From: Fennellomyces sp. T-0311
Taxonomy: Eukaryota > Mucoromycota > Mucoromycetes > Mucorales > Lichtheimiaceae
Direction: 5' to 3'
DNA: 64,000 nucleotides
Assembly: GCA_025266875.1 (NCBI GenBank)
Contig: JALLLT010000009.1
Location: 372,001-436,000 of the forward strand
Part shown: positions 32,618-44,770 of the stretch, piece by piece
Position numbering within the stretch: position 1 is the stretch's first letter
How the letters are laid out: every line of letters begins with the position of its first letter
Made by a program: the position numbers and the translations under genes
Notes under the pieces: generated by a model
The model's input: only the letters and a program-made list of their open reading frames with translations
What the model was told of the DNA's origin: nothing
Database searches by the model: none

Positions 32618-33782
32618 CTACAGACTGGATTTGCCAGTGTTCCATGCCTTCTTCAGGCAGCTGATGGTTTGGACAAGCGCTGCTTCGGTCTGTACCTTGT
32701 CCATCACCGTCAGGAACCCGTGCTGTACTCCAATATACTGGACAGGCACGGTTTCTACGCCGGCCTTGATCAGCTGCTTTGCGTAGAGATGCGCCTCGTC
32801 TTTGAGCACATCGTAGTCCGCCGTAATAATTAACGCTGGTGGCAAGCCTTCGAGATCCTGCTTTGTGGCCTTCCGAGGCACCGCCTTGATCTCCTTCGCC
32901 CGAACCTCAGGAGGCGCATACGCGTCCCAAACGTACATCATTACATGACGAGCAGTCATGTTATTGTCTTTATGTTCAATGTACGATGGAGTGTCAAAGT
33001 CGTCGCCTAGCACAGGGTAGTACAACACCTGGTATGTGATCGTCTTGTTGCCACGCTCCTTGGCGAGCACTAAAATAAAGTCAGCTGTGTTCCTCCGCAA
33101 CCCCCCTCTTCCCCTGAATTGACTTTACAGCAAAGAGCAGCGGTCAAATTGCCACCTGCCGAATCTCCAGCAACAGCAATACGTTTGGGATCGATCGAAA
33201 GCGACGACGCATTGTCCGACATCCAAGACAGTGCTGCATAGCATTCTTCAAGTGCCGTGGGGTATTGTGCTTCGGGCGACGGCGAGTATTCGACAAAAAT
33301 GACAGCAGCTGGTGTTCGTTGCGCAAGCTATTTTCTATCAGCGCCAACGAATTTCCTTTCACCCTTCCAACCACTTTATGCTTACCGCATACACAAGACT
33401 GCCGTGAGTCTGCATACTACCAAACACCCATCCGCCACCGTGACTATTACAACCAATCAGTCTGCATGCATGCTGCACAAGGAAAAGAAAAGGAATATTC
33501 GACGAACATGAAAAGAATCGCAGGTAAAACTGTGTTTTCAGATCCTGCAGGGCGGATGTGCCTTATTTTGACGCGCGTGTTGTTTGGTCCACCGGTAATC
33601 TCACTCTCCAGTTCAATGATATTCGACGGTTTTTTGGGCATCATACGGGCTGCATTGAGATCGAAAATTTTGCGAACTGCAGCGGGTTGGGTAACTTCTT
33701 CTTCAGTCATACCCATCTGTTCCTTGAACGCCTTTACAAGGATTGGGTGGAGCGGGAAAGGCTTATACTTTTTGGTTGCCAT
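32618..33782 (-). CDS. Alpha/beta-hydrolase fold-3 esterase/lipase (HSL-type)
   Basis: Esterase of the hormone-sensitive-lipase group. The start MATKKYKPFPLHPILVKAF is at 33782 and gives an N-terminal cap. HGG-type oxyanion hole residues occur as GGGWVFGSMQTHGSLVYA on the next exon, although the first His lies at a splice border. SLSIDPKRIAVAGDSAGGN contains the catalytic nucleophile GDSAG; NLTAALCC follows. Asp and His of the triad are seen in LPPALIITADYDVLKDEA and VQYIGVQHGFLTV. The protein ends KKAWNTGKSSL, stop 32618-32620. Several introns (about 33070-33130, 33330-33390 and 33450-33530). Substrate cannot be predicted from sequence alone. The downstream 4E-BP gene is convergent. Confidence 0.88.
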
Positions 33783-35098
33783 TGTGTTTTTTTACTGTAG
33801 AGAGGAAAGAAAAAGGAACTTGTACACCGATCACGATCGGGCTCTTTAAATTCCCAAAAAGGTGGGAATAATGATTGGTAAGACATTCACAAGACGCGTA
33901 CATCTACACGGCCCGTGTATAATATGTGTTGGCCTTGTTGAAGAGCATGGGGTTGCTTCCCCGGAATACTCCATGGATACTTTGCTGCCCATAATTGATG
34001 ACTCGCAATGTTTCGAAACTAGGCGCTACTACAGGCTCTATATAAATCAGAGAATATGCTGTTTGTTATTGACTTGTCATACTCTTGAGTAACAAATACT
34101 ACAGGCAGTATCGAATTGCGCAAATGACGCAATATCATCAACTAATCGTTCAAGTAGCCGGAAAGTCAATTTTCTGAAGACCGATAAAAATACGAACATC
34201 CAGGTTGAAACTTTATTTGCCGTCGAATCAATGCGACGTATATAATACGTAACGCCTTTTAAAATATTAGCGAATACGTATCACGGTGGGATGATTTCAT
34301 GTAGACTTCTGCAGTATGTACAATGCAGATCGGGTTTGTTGTACCTCCTGTCAAAAATATTTTGCATGATTCTACTACACAAAGTCCAAAAGCGTAGTTA
34401 AACTCCATTAACAAATCTGGTTACTTGACGCAAAAGAGTGGATGAAAGCTTAGAAAGCAAGAGGGAGCATATGTATTCTATGTACGTATGGCGACTGCTG
34501 ATCTAACGAAGCGTTGCCGACGGTTCAGAGCGATTCAACGTGAGAATGCCGTCTACTTGCACTGGCTTTTCGACATTTAAGGGTAGCAACTAATATGAAG
34601 GAGGTTTGATAAAGATGTCCATGATAAACACTTGCGTCGGATCGTTCCTTGTGATCGCAAGCCCAGATGACTGACCGGCCTAGAATGATGGGGTAAGGGG
34701 CAAACGGTGTTCAATGGTGTAATATTGAGACGAAGAGAACAGTTGGAAGGCGGCTGTGGTACTATTTTACTGGGAGCCGAATTATTCTCAGCATACACAC
34801 GGCAAGGCAAGGAGACAGTGAAAGTTTCACTTTTGTGGGACTTCGCCCCAAAAAAAAATGTCAAATTGCTCTGGTTACTCCAAGCCATGAACGCGCACGA
34901 TGTGAAGAGCGGGTGGGGATGGAAGGAACCAACGTCAGCCGCCCAGCAGATCCGCTTATGTTGCGTGCCAACATTCTGACAGGCTTTGTTACGATAGCAA
35001 CTCTGCCTGACTGAAAGGTTGGTCAGGGTTATTTTTGTAATTTATCGTGAGGGTCCACTGTCAACAAGAAGTGCAAGCAAAGGATTCAACGGTCGCGC

Positions 35099-35527
35099 AG
35101 AACTAACGAAAAAAAAAAAAGAACCGAGGAACACGCAGCAGCTTCTCAGCACGAATAAAAAAGATATGACTATAACATAGGTACTTTCTGACCAAAAGGC
35201 TCTCGATGGCGAACATTGTTGTCGTAATGAATGTACGGCGATCGAGATCAAAGTTGTTTGTTTGGAAAACGATGTCGTGGAAGAAGTGCATGCCCCCTTT
35301 GGAATCAAATTCGCCCGCCGCCATATGGAGCAACAATGGCCCACTGCCCAGAAAAAAGGCTATATCTATGAAAAAATCGACGTGCTTACTTTTTGGCTCA
35401 TTCGATACAGAAAAGGCGGTTTTTCGATAGTAAAGACGTCCGTTTTGAGAACTGATCGGTACGTTTTGCGTTATTCGTCGTCGCGCTGCTTGAAATGGGA
35501 CCAAACCCACAAATCGCAGTTAATGCA
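35099..35527 (+). repeat. Diverged repeat, copy A
   Basis: About 430 bp closely matching 38174-38589 in direct orientation. On the plus strand, joined after an AG acceptor (CATAG at about 35180), it stays open: SDQKALDGEHCCRNECTAIE, then VEEVHAPF, RRHMEQQWPTAQKKGYIYEK and LIRYRKGGF, ending KWDQTHKSQLMHG. The minus strand is open too. Relative to copy B it has one extra 12-bp segment (residues GIKF). Family unknown; it could be a fragment of an unclassified repetitive element. Confidence 0.7.
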
Positions 35528-38173
35528 TGGATAATCGGTTCAGCCGGTGTGGACAAAGAGAGGTCTGTGCACTGTGCGTCGTCAAGCGGACTTGTTGGTA
35601 TGGCAGTAGTGTGGATCAGCAACGAAGACCAGCCAAAAAAAAGTTACCTTTCAAGCCATACAATGCTTTTATTCCTCTTGCACACCGTTTGCTGCGGCCA
35701 TAACCTGTTTCTGAGGCTGTAAAACGTCATAGCCTAGGTGACTGTTGCTACATGTGAAAAAAAGGGGGACTGCTCGCTTTCAAAAAGGTATAAAAGGAGG
35801 TCAGAATCGGCAGCTTTTTTCTTTTTTTTTTCACAATAATCCCAAGAGAAAGTTATGCTCGCGGGAAACCACCAGGGTCTCCAGTAAAATGATGGCACAA
35901 ACAGATCAAGAGATAGACTTCCACTCAATCTCTTTGTCTGGTTGTGGTTAATTACTGCCGAGATTCAAAAATACCGAAGCTGCTTAGGTGGCTGCTGGTC
36001 TTCCTTTGGACGGCTTGTCTTCTTTGGAGACTTGATCAACCTCCTTGGAGACTTGCTGCTCTTCTGGGGACTGTAGCCTTCCTTGTGGAAGAAGCTGCTT
36101 CGGGGGATTATGGGAATTGGTGGCCCACCTATCCAATCAAACAAGAGAACGAAAAAAAAAAAAAACTTAATGGTTTCCTGAAGAAGGCCTTTTAATCGGC
36201 TTGTTGTTCAAGTGACCCGTTCCTGTTGGTGACTGTCACTCAGGGTCTCGATTCAATAAAGTCATTGCTTTTTTTCCCATGTGCTCTACGCGCTTACTAC
36301 TTGATCGACGCGTTGTTTTTGCCACTTGCTGCTTGCATTGGTGTGATTTTCCCTAATAAAGCACAATCCGTGTCCGTTCCAGCCCTTCCCTGCCCTGCCC
36401 AATCAAGTCGTCTTTTTGTGTGTCGACTGTTTCTTTCACATGCGGTCATGACAAGCGAATCCAGTGAATACGTTTGATCCAATCGTTGCGTTCGGTTTAC
36501 AATGCTTTTCGAGTGAGATCTCGTACTGAGCACACTGGAAGGCTTGGTTGAAGCGACTTTCTCGAGTGTCTTCTTTGTTTGACCGCACCAGGTAACAAAA
36601 TGTCAGTTACTCTTGCCAAATCATATGACATGAATCTTTGTTCGTTTTGACTGATATTGACCGGTGATGGTTTGATGAAGACATGCATGATTGTTCGTTG
36701 GAACAACAAGCACCGCTGTATCCTGCGCCAAGAATGACGTTAAAACAGGTTATACGTAGCACGGAGCGCGGGTCACTCCCGCACTCAAAGAAAAGAGTTC
36801 TGGACAGGACGACAGAACAATCAGGCTCAAGCAAAACGCGAAGTTTCACTTTATCTCAGCGCCGTTTCCACACTAACCAATGTAGCAAAGCATTAATGAT
36901 ACTGTGAACGGGGTTGGATGTCTCCGCGGAGGAACGCGCATGCTCGAAGACCTCTTCTTGTTAATTTGAGTTTTTTGCGAAATGATTTGCTGGCGCTGTG
37001 TTATGTTTGGATTACATAGATCAGCGTACTACTGGCGGACTGGCACAAGCTGCGCGTGGGCTATGACTTGGATATCCACCTGTTTTCGATCGCAGTGCCT
37101 GGAAAGAGAGGAACGTGATCTACCGAACGATGACGAACGTTTGCGATTGAGCCGTATGAGGGTGATTGTCATTACCAAAGCAGCTTCACGCGTTCAACAA
37201 GCTGATCTAGCTCAATTTCATTGGATGCGTTTATGTCCAAGCACGTGTCAAACAAAGACTATACGGCATAGGACTGTACTTTTCCCGGCACGCGTCATTC
37301 GGGCATATAGGTGTATAAAGGGTTTGTTGCTGGAGATGGGAATCGACACCAAGGTGATGAAGGTCCGTAAGCTCTACGGAGATACGCTTTTGATCTGATT
37401 TGATTCACACTTTTTTGCGCGAAGGAAAGCACACAGGTGCATTATCTTCGGCATGAAGGTGAAAATAATTGTATATGCATAAATATACAAGCATGCAAAT
37501 TGCAGCAGTTTGACCTTGGTCTCCTTCTCGGATGCTTGCCTTTTATGCCTTGGATATCCTGGCGCTTTCCACCGTTCGCATTTTGTATGGTCAGTATATT
37601 GTCACAGCTTTCTTTCGAGCTCGATATTCGGTAAAGCAACTGTCACCCGATGGTTTACAAGCAGGTGTACAGGAATTTAATACCCGTCTTTTGCCACGTG
37701 AAGCCACGAAAACTGTTGAAAAAGTGAGGCAATGGCAATAGCTTTATATACAAGCGAAAAGAGCTGCCAGTATCTTTATATCAACTACCAGAAATTCTTT
37801 TTTCTCTTTGAATAGTGTGGGTTTAGGTGTCTTATAGCGCATGCCAAATTGATGAGAGGACACGAGCAAGTTGACATTGCTACTGTCGGTGACAATAATA
37901 CTTGTCAAAAAACCCTTTCGGGTCATGATTCCGACTTTGGAATTTCTATTTTAAGGTAAGCATTGCTTAGCAGCAAACATTGTCATTGTATACACAGTAG
38001 TGTATATAATGTTCCCATCATTGATGCACCGGTACAAGTCCTATGGATTTTGCAGCTTTGGAATGTAAGTGTGCATCATGTGCGTGTTATACAGAGAAAG
38101 GTGCCTGTGGTTTCTATCTTTTTGCTGCAGCATGCAAAATGCCAGCAAAGAAGTAAGGGTTCAATTGTCTGGT

Positions 38174-38589
38174 AGAACTGACAAAAAAAAAGAGCCGAGA
38201 AACACGCAGCAGTTCATCAACACGATAAAAAAAAAAGATGTGACTATAATGTCAGCGCTTTCTGACCAAAAGCCTCTCAATGACGAACATCGTTGTCGAA
38301 ATGAATGTACGGCGATTGAAATCAAAGCTTTTTGTTGGGAACATGATGCCGTAGAAGAAGTTCACGTTCCTTTCGTCCGCCGCCATACGGAGCAACAATG
38401 GCACACTACCCAGGAAAAAGGTTATATATATGGAAAAATCGATTTGCTTGCTACTGGGCTCATTCGATACGGAAAAGGGGGTTTTCCGGTAGAAAAGGTA
38501 TTCGATTGGAGAATCGATCTGTAGGTTTTGCGTTATCCGTCGCCGCGCTCCTTGAAATGGGATCAAACCTACAAATCGCAGTTAATGCA
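38174..38589 (+). repeat. Diverged repeat, copy B
   Basis: Second copy of the 35099-35527 repeat, about 3.1 kb away. The plus-strand frame reads SDQKPLNDEHRCRNECTAIE, VEEVHVPFVRRHTEQQWHT, EKGYIYGKIDLL and LIRYGKGGF, but a TAG at 38522-38524 truncates it where copy A continues (VLRYSSSRCLKWDQT in A; VLRYPSPRSLKWDQT after the stop in B). The divergence falls on all three codon positions about evenly, so I cannot say the frame is under coding constraint. Confidence 0.7.
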
Positions 38590-40262
38590 AAAGTACATAG
38601 GTCATTGATGCAGGTACCACGTGGCACAACTCAGCAGACAGCGGCGCTCATTGCATCCTATCACTTTCTGTGTTAGTGGATGCGCAACTCTTGCTTCTGG
38701 TCTTGCCATATCATATTGAAGTCTATGATTGAATCCATTGAGTAATTACAACTGACAGAGCATATCATGACCTCATACACTGCACAAGGCTGGCTCGATG
38801 ATCCCACCGAGACAACTAAGAATATAGTCGAGCAAACAAGGTTGGCCCCACTACGAATTTTACGCAAAAGAGAAAATAAGAGGTTCACGAGTGCTATTCC
38901 ATTGATGCTGGTCCTTGGAGACAGCATCTTGTACATAGGTGTGGGTATCAGCACTGGTATTGGAATTGACTCTGCCAGAACCAAAACCCAATGCAGTTTT
39001 CGTTTATAGATTTGATGCATTACTATCGAGAATAGGATACAGCACTGCGCCATGTATTTTCGTCCACCATCCTTTCTAGTGAAAGCCGCGCGATCTGATC
39101 CAGGCCAATTACGTCCAACTTTTCGATGCGATTCATTGCCTCTTTTGTCTACGTATAACGGTCACGACACGTATACAAAGAGGGCACATTTGTGCGTGTG
39201 TCGGTTTATTAGTAGCTTATTATTAAGTGGTCGATAAGATTGCATCATCATTGCTTTTCTTTTTGATATACTAGCGACAACGCAAAACGTACAAAGCATA
39301 CTCAAAAGCGAGTCCATTTGGTTGAAGCACTTGATAATTCCAATTGACTTTTACAAAAACGTTTGTCCGCATTGGATACCTATACGTATACATAATCCAC
39401 AGCCGCTCCTTCCAAGCTGTTCGATAAAAAAAAAGAAAGCAACCGGCTAAGCAACTTTGGGAATATTCTAGGCCTTCTTACGCAGTATAATGAGCGATAA
39501 AATGCTATAGCGAGGATAGGGGGTGCCATCAAAGGTAAAAACAAATATTCCGAGCTGCTTACACCTATTGCAGTGAGTGGCGACATCGGATCGTTTGCCG
39601 GAAAAAAAGACGGACAAAATCCGATATGGTATTCGAGTACCCACTCATGAGCCCTATCCATGGAAAAAAAAAGCACATTAGGTGCTGACTCCGCGGATTG
39701 TTGCTAATATAAACAAGAAGATGGATGTAATGGTTCCATGATGATAACTACCAACGGTATATATACTCAACAATCATGCAAAACTGAAAATAGGTCATAT
39801 GTAGCACTTGAACGTGTTGACTTGTGATCAAATGATTAAATAGAAGAAGCAAAACGAAAAAAAGACGAATATATTCGCATGAGAATGTACGCAGTACCAG
39901 AGAAAGCGAGATGACATTCTACAGCAGATGGAAATCATAGAGGTGTATATTTAAGAGGAAATAATTACATTAGTAACTCAGTTGAACGATGTCAACAAGC
40001 AGGTCTCGGCGTACGTCTATTTTAATAATGGCTAGTTATGTTCAGTGTGTACAATGTGCAATAACAGCAAGCGTTACCATGTACTTACCATCATATATAA
40101 TAATACGATACAGTCAGTAACGAACAGTTGGGCTATGGCTCCTGTATGTATAACTTATATTACAACCAAGCTATAGCCATGCCTGAAGTGATTATGTATA
40201 TAAAATTCTTTATTTTCAGAGTACGTAGATGAAATCGTTACGTACAAGAGAGCTCTAGTTAT

Positions 40263-41357
40263 TTAGGCATTACGCTTGGTTGATAAAGCATTTAATTCGG
40301 ACAAGGCCAAAAACACGGGCATGGTCACCGTTGCCGAAAGAATAGGAGTCGTTGCCAAGAGTACCCAGATATTCAAGGAGATCGCTCCATTTTTCGCCAA
40401 GGTATCAACAGCCATCCACATCATGCACAGAATATTGACCCACAGCACATCCGAGCTAATGCTTGACTGTGCTGGATGAGAAAAGAAAGTCTCGATCATC
40501 GCTACGACTACTTCGGTTACGCTGCTATTTGTCGCGAAAAGGTACGATGCCACTTGATGCACGTAAATAGCAAGACTGGCACCAGCGCTTAGCATGTAGA
40601 TTCCGGTGACGAAAATGGCTTGTTCTGTGTAACGATAGACAGCCGGCTTGCTAGGTAAAAGAGGAAAGACGAGGAGCAGATGCATCACCAGCAGGTTGGG
40701 CATAAACCACTTGGACTCGGCGACAAATGGTGACAACACCACCGTAACCATTCCTCCGGCGATACAGAGTAAAAGAGTGTTGTTCAGGAAACGCGAAGGT
40801 CCAACAAGATCGGATCTTGGGAACGCAAGTACCACGGCGAAAAAGAGAGCACTGGAAGTGGATATAGCCACAACCTGACCCAATAGCATGAATGCCCACA
40901 GATATGGTATACGGCGTCTCGCTCCTAATATTCCACACCAGTTAGGTTACTCGCATAACACAAAACACTGTTCTTTACCTTCAATTGCAAGGAAGGGTGT
41001 CCACACGCCAACAGTGAACGAACACAACTGATGACTCCAAAGCCAAGGAAGGCTACCACTGCTCACCGTCCGCCACGCATCGTCAAACAGCGAAACGCTG
41101 TGCAGCCAGTGTGAAATACGATTAAGAGAAGCGGGCACTGAGGAATCATTGTCCCATTCGTTGTAACTATGGACGAAGTACTTGATCATGTAGTACCATG
41201 TGCACAGGAATGCTCCAAATGCTCCAGCAATGAAAATGGCTGTCCCAGATTGCTTGCTTCGGAAGCATTGTTGCAGTGGCCCATGAATGCGCCAAAGCAG
41301 GCCTCCGATTAGGACAAAGTACGATACGAGGATTCCAACGTCGACAGGGTAGTCCAT
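40263..41357 (-). CDS. Multi-pass membrane protein of unknown function
   Basis: Two exons. Exon 1 (ATG 41357) begins MDYPVDVGILVSYFVLIGGL and contains TMs such as GTAIFIAGAFGAFLCTWYYM and LWSHQLCSFTVGVWTPFLAI. The intron has borders GGTAAAGAAC...ATATTAG (about 40926-40980), and exon 2 begins ARRRIPYLWAFMLLGQVVAI and runs through further spans (LLLCIAGGMVTVVLSPFVAE, WFMPNLLVMHLLLVFPLLPS, AIFVTGIYMLSAGASLAIYV and NIWVLLATTPILSATVTMPV), stop 40263-40265. I count about eight to nine hydrophobic segments in about 340 residues, with no charged motif I recognise. Confidence 0.65.
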
Positions 41358-41563
41358 AAGGAGCTAATTCGTCCAACAAACAAAGAAGCACGGATGGTTT
41401 GCGGACCTATCCATTATACATGCAAAAAATGTGCAGCATGCATCATTACTGACGCGTAATAAGCAAGACGTTGGATACATCATTGATAACGCCCACACTC
41501 ACACAATACCAACGGGCATATTACAAATGCAAATCAATAATAGAACATGTAGTGCAAACAAAC

Positions 41564-44268
41564 TTAAATCTCAATCAACACTATGGTACAGTCGTCATAG
41601 TCTTGTAAGGTGGAAGAGAAAAAGCCATGGACGCTTTCTCGGTTTGCAAAGTATCTTGCTGCCAACACAAGCGTCCGCTCCCTAATTTTGCGTTCCTTAG
41701 TCTCCTCTTCGTCAAGCTCTCGGAATAACCGTGGCTTTGGTGGCTGCTCCTCTTCCTTCTTGGCCTCCTCCGCCTTGGCTTCCTCCACCTTTGCCTCATC
41801 CTTCCGGTCTTCCTCCATCTTATCACCGTCCTTTCCGGCATCTTCGGTTTTCACTTGCTCCGCTTTGGACTCTTGATCGTTCTCCTCGGGTTTGGCTTCC
41901 TCCGCAGCTGCTTTGGGTTGTTCAGATTTTTCAGCTGTCGGCTCCGATTGTGCGACGGGATCGGATGCTTTGTTGTCTTGCACAGGTTCATCCACCTTCA
42001 TTGGAGTTGCTTCCTCCTTTTCTTTGTTCTCTGCGTTGTGTTCGATCGTCTCTCCTCCTTGCTTCTCTTCTTCATCTAACATGAGCGCGCCAACTTTCTC
42101 GCCATCCTCGATCATTGGTCCCAGGACTTTTGCGACGGCACGGTTTTGTCGTTCCGGAGTTTCTTCGTACATGTAATCAAACATGCCGTCCGTGCTCATA
42201 AACAGAAAGTGTCGTCGCTTGGCCTTGTGAATTCCAGATGTGAAAAGTGTTCGTGATGGTGATGACTCGCTTGGTTCCGCACTATCTGATATGCGGAAGA
42301 ATGCCACATCCGGTTCGCAAGAAATGATCTTCTTTTCCGGATCCATCTTGAAATCCAAGTCGCCGCACGATCGAGCAACGTTCAAAGATGGGACTCTGTC
42401 TTCTCGTGATCGAGGTTTGCTCATGAATTGGTTTGCTGTCGTCCGCACCGCGCTCTGTGCTGCGTATCCTTGGGTTGCATCGTCACTAGGTGACCCGGTG
42501 TTGTTATTGTTATTGTTGGCATGGTAGCTCTTTGGACGGATTCTGGCATTTTTTAGCGCTACTCGCTTCGCCTGTCGGTTTCCATCCTCCCGCAGTTTAT
42601 CTAAATCGACCTTTATCACTCGATCTTGCACAGAATCGATGAATTCGCCTCCGTTCTCCAGGATCTCCCGTGCTAGATGCTCCAAATAGGGCTTATGGTC
42701 TTGTGACGCAAAGACGACGTCCATTTTGTAGTCATTGTCGAGTCCGCACATGAGTGGATAGTTGTTGAGCTCTTCTGCTGTCTTTTGTAGCTGGACACCG
42801 GGGTCGGGTGCCGATATTAAAACAGATCGCGAGTCTCCCACATTAATGTTGATAAGCCAGTTGCCAAAGAACATGTTAATAATAAGCGTACAGCCATCAT
42901 TATCCAATTCTTCGTTGTTATTCTCAGCGGCGCCGTTGTTCTGGGCTGATGGGCTATCTGTCGAATCTTTATCCTGACCGTTGTTCTTAATCTCGTTCTT
43001 TCGCCCTAGCTGTATCCGTTTGATAGCCAGATACTCTTGATCTAGCGCTTCTACCATCTTCTTGATATCAACCTCAAAGTTCTTTTGCACGGCTTTGTCG
43101 TCAAACTGCTCCGGATCATAGTTAGAGCAGAGCTTTTGCACTGCGGCTGGGGTGTTCCTGACAAAGAACTCGGAGCATCCGCGACCGCCGTGACCGTCTG
43201 CCAATATAAACATCCGGCCGATGACGCGTTTTGTCGATTCGGATACAATGTCGGCTACTCGAAACTTGTCTTCGCAGTTCACTTTGGGAATCTTGACTTT
43301 TTCATGTGATCGAAAGCGAGGGTACGAGTAGCCCTTTTGCTGCGCGATGGCAAAGTATGACGCAATCGGGTACTCGCCAAAGTTGATGGGGTCGATGTAG
43401 TCGCTATCGGTCGTTGGTGGGGCATAAAGTAGCGAGTATCCGCTGATGGTGTCCTCTTCGGGCACCGCGCTTGCTTGATCGTCGTCGTCGTCGGATGAAC
43501 CCATGGACATGAAGCTATTGAGATGCAAATTGTTAGTTTTTTTCATACATACGGAAGAGCGTTGTGCTACGTGTCATACTCGTCATCCATGTCAACGTCG
43601 ATATCAGAGGTATTGTCGGAATCGCTGCCATAGCCAGCATTTCGTCTGCGCTGCAGTTTTGATCGACGGCGGTTCTTTGCTTTGCGCAGTGCATCAGGTG
43701 TGTAGAACTTTGGCGTCTTGCGCTGTCGTTTGCCTAGCTGGCCAGAATAAGACGATCCATAGGCTGTGGAGTGCTCCACAGGTTTTAATATTATCGGTTC
43801 ATCGGGTATTTCTTGTGCCTCTGGAACCGTAGCACCGTTCAGCACGACTTCGGATATGGAGTACTTGGCCTGGCGTCCAGAGTTATCTTTGTCAATATGA
43901 AAAGGATCAGGTTGTCGCAGATCTCTTGCTGCTTTTCGTGATGTTGATATAATGCCCTGGATCGTGCTTTTTGGTGTCTCGCCTCTACAAGAATGTCTGT
44001 ATTAGCAAAGTAATTCAACCGATCCGAGCGTGCAATCACAAAGAAACGCTCCAATGCGATCTTGGATGACCATGGATGTGTCAATGGAATGTGATAAATA
44101 CCTTAGCGGAAGTAGATTAAGTGCCCTGACCGCGATCACGAGCTGTGCGGCATTCATAGACTGATTTCCATAATGGAAAAGAGTGGCCATGATCTTCATG
44201 AACGAAGAATTGGCTCTTAACTGATCGCAGATATTAAGATCTTTCAATTCTGTATCAATTCCATCCAT
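41564..44268 (-). CDS. Winged-helix (HARE/HB1-like) plus PP2C phosphatase fusion
   Basis: Exon 1 (ATG 44268) starts MDGIDTELKDLNICDQLRAN and gives the helical FMKIMATLFHYGNQSMNAAQ segment; joined in phase to exon 2 it yields ALNLLPLRGETPKSTIQGII and then GRQAKYSISEV, the helices, TP-turn and C-terminal strand of a HARE/HB1-ASXL-like winged helix (compare yeast Gds1). Exon 2 continues KRQRKTPKFYTPDALRKAKN and ends DMDDEYD. An intron (GTAGCA...AATAG, about 43514-43566) would join it to MSMGSSDDDDDQASAVPEE and the PP2C domain: RMFILADGHGGRG, DGCTLIINMFFGNWLININV, GDSRSVLI, VARSCGDLDF, HFLFMSTDGMFD, and DDCTIVLIE near the end. The last 200 residues hold an acidic Lys/Glu/Ala-rich insert. Two-gene alternative discussed in findings. 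Confidence 0.78.
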
Positions 44269-44770
44269 GATGTCGACTGATGTATACTAGAGAGTTGTAG
44301 TGAAACCGCGCCCGACGCACGCTTTGTTTTGAACCAAATTCGCTGGCTGAGTATCCAATAAGAAATCGCCAATAAGTGTCCAGGCACCACACCAACGCAG
44401 CCAGAAACCTCAATCCACGCACTAGACTCTGCACCGCGCGATCTGTATACCAGAGAATAGGAGGCGGCAGCCGTGGGTGGTGCTTATCTGGCCCTGCATA
44501 TTTAAATAGCTATGGCTCACAGCATTTCATGCCTGTGACGGTTCTTTTGACGCATGGCAAAGGGTCACTCTATCTGCTATTAATCACTGTTTATGCTTTC
44601 TAAACGATTAACAGAGGGGGACTGTGCTGTTTCAGCTCGCCTGCGAACCTGCTATCATCGTTGCCCTGGGATATCAGTCACGAGGATCGTTGCTACCGCG
44701 TTCAGCACCCCCATCTCTGCAGACAAGCATATTCCATCCAGAAAAAAAAAGCGTAGTTTATTAGTTTGGA
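44269..44770. other. Intergenic region, nothing recognised
   Basis: About 500 bp between two minus-strand genes, including the promoter of the winged-helix/PP2C gene. A TATTTAAATA-like word lies near 44499-44506. No gene is seen. Confidence 0.45.

Larger units (their letters stand above)
33783..40262. other. Gene-poor block, 6.5 kb
   Basis: No intact gene was recognised. It contains two copies of a diverged repeat (listed separately) and orphan open frames, e.g. at 36982-37398 and 37532-37741 on the plus strand and 38673-39053 and 39380-39676 on the minus strand. The 39380-39676 frame is hydrophobic, but I cannot link it to a family. Local TATA-like words and poly-A/poly-T tracts are frequent, as expected from composition. 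Confidence 0.55.

Noticed and set aside
35103..35510. Minus-strand open frame of repeat copy A and its partner in copy B, first considered a conserved protein
   Set aside because: The plus strand is also open and similar, and substitutions look evenly spread over codon positions, so neither strand shows convincing constraint.
36982..37741. Two plus-strand open frames of 138 and 69 codons in the gene-poor block
   Set aside because: Frames differ, no in-phase intron was found joining them, and residues show no recognised domain.
38673..39053. Minus-strand open frame of 126 codons
   Set aside because: No recognisable domain, hydrophobic pattern only moderate, and it lies directly beside a repeat copy. 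Likely chance.
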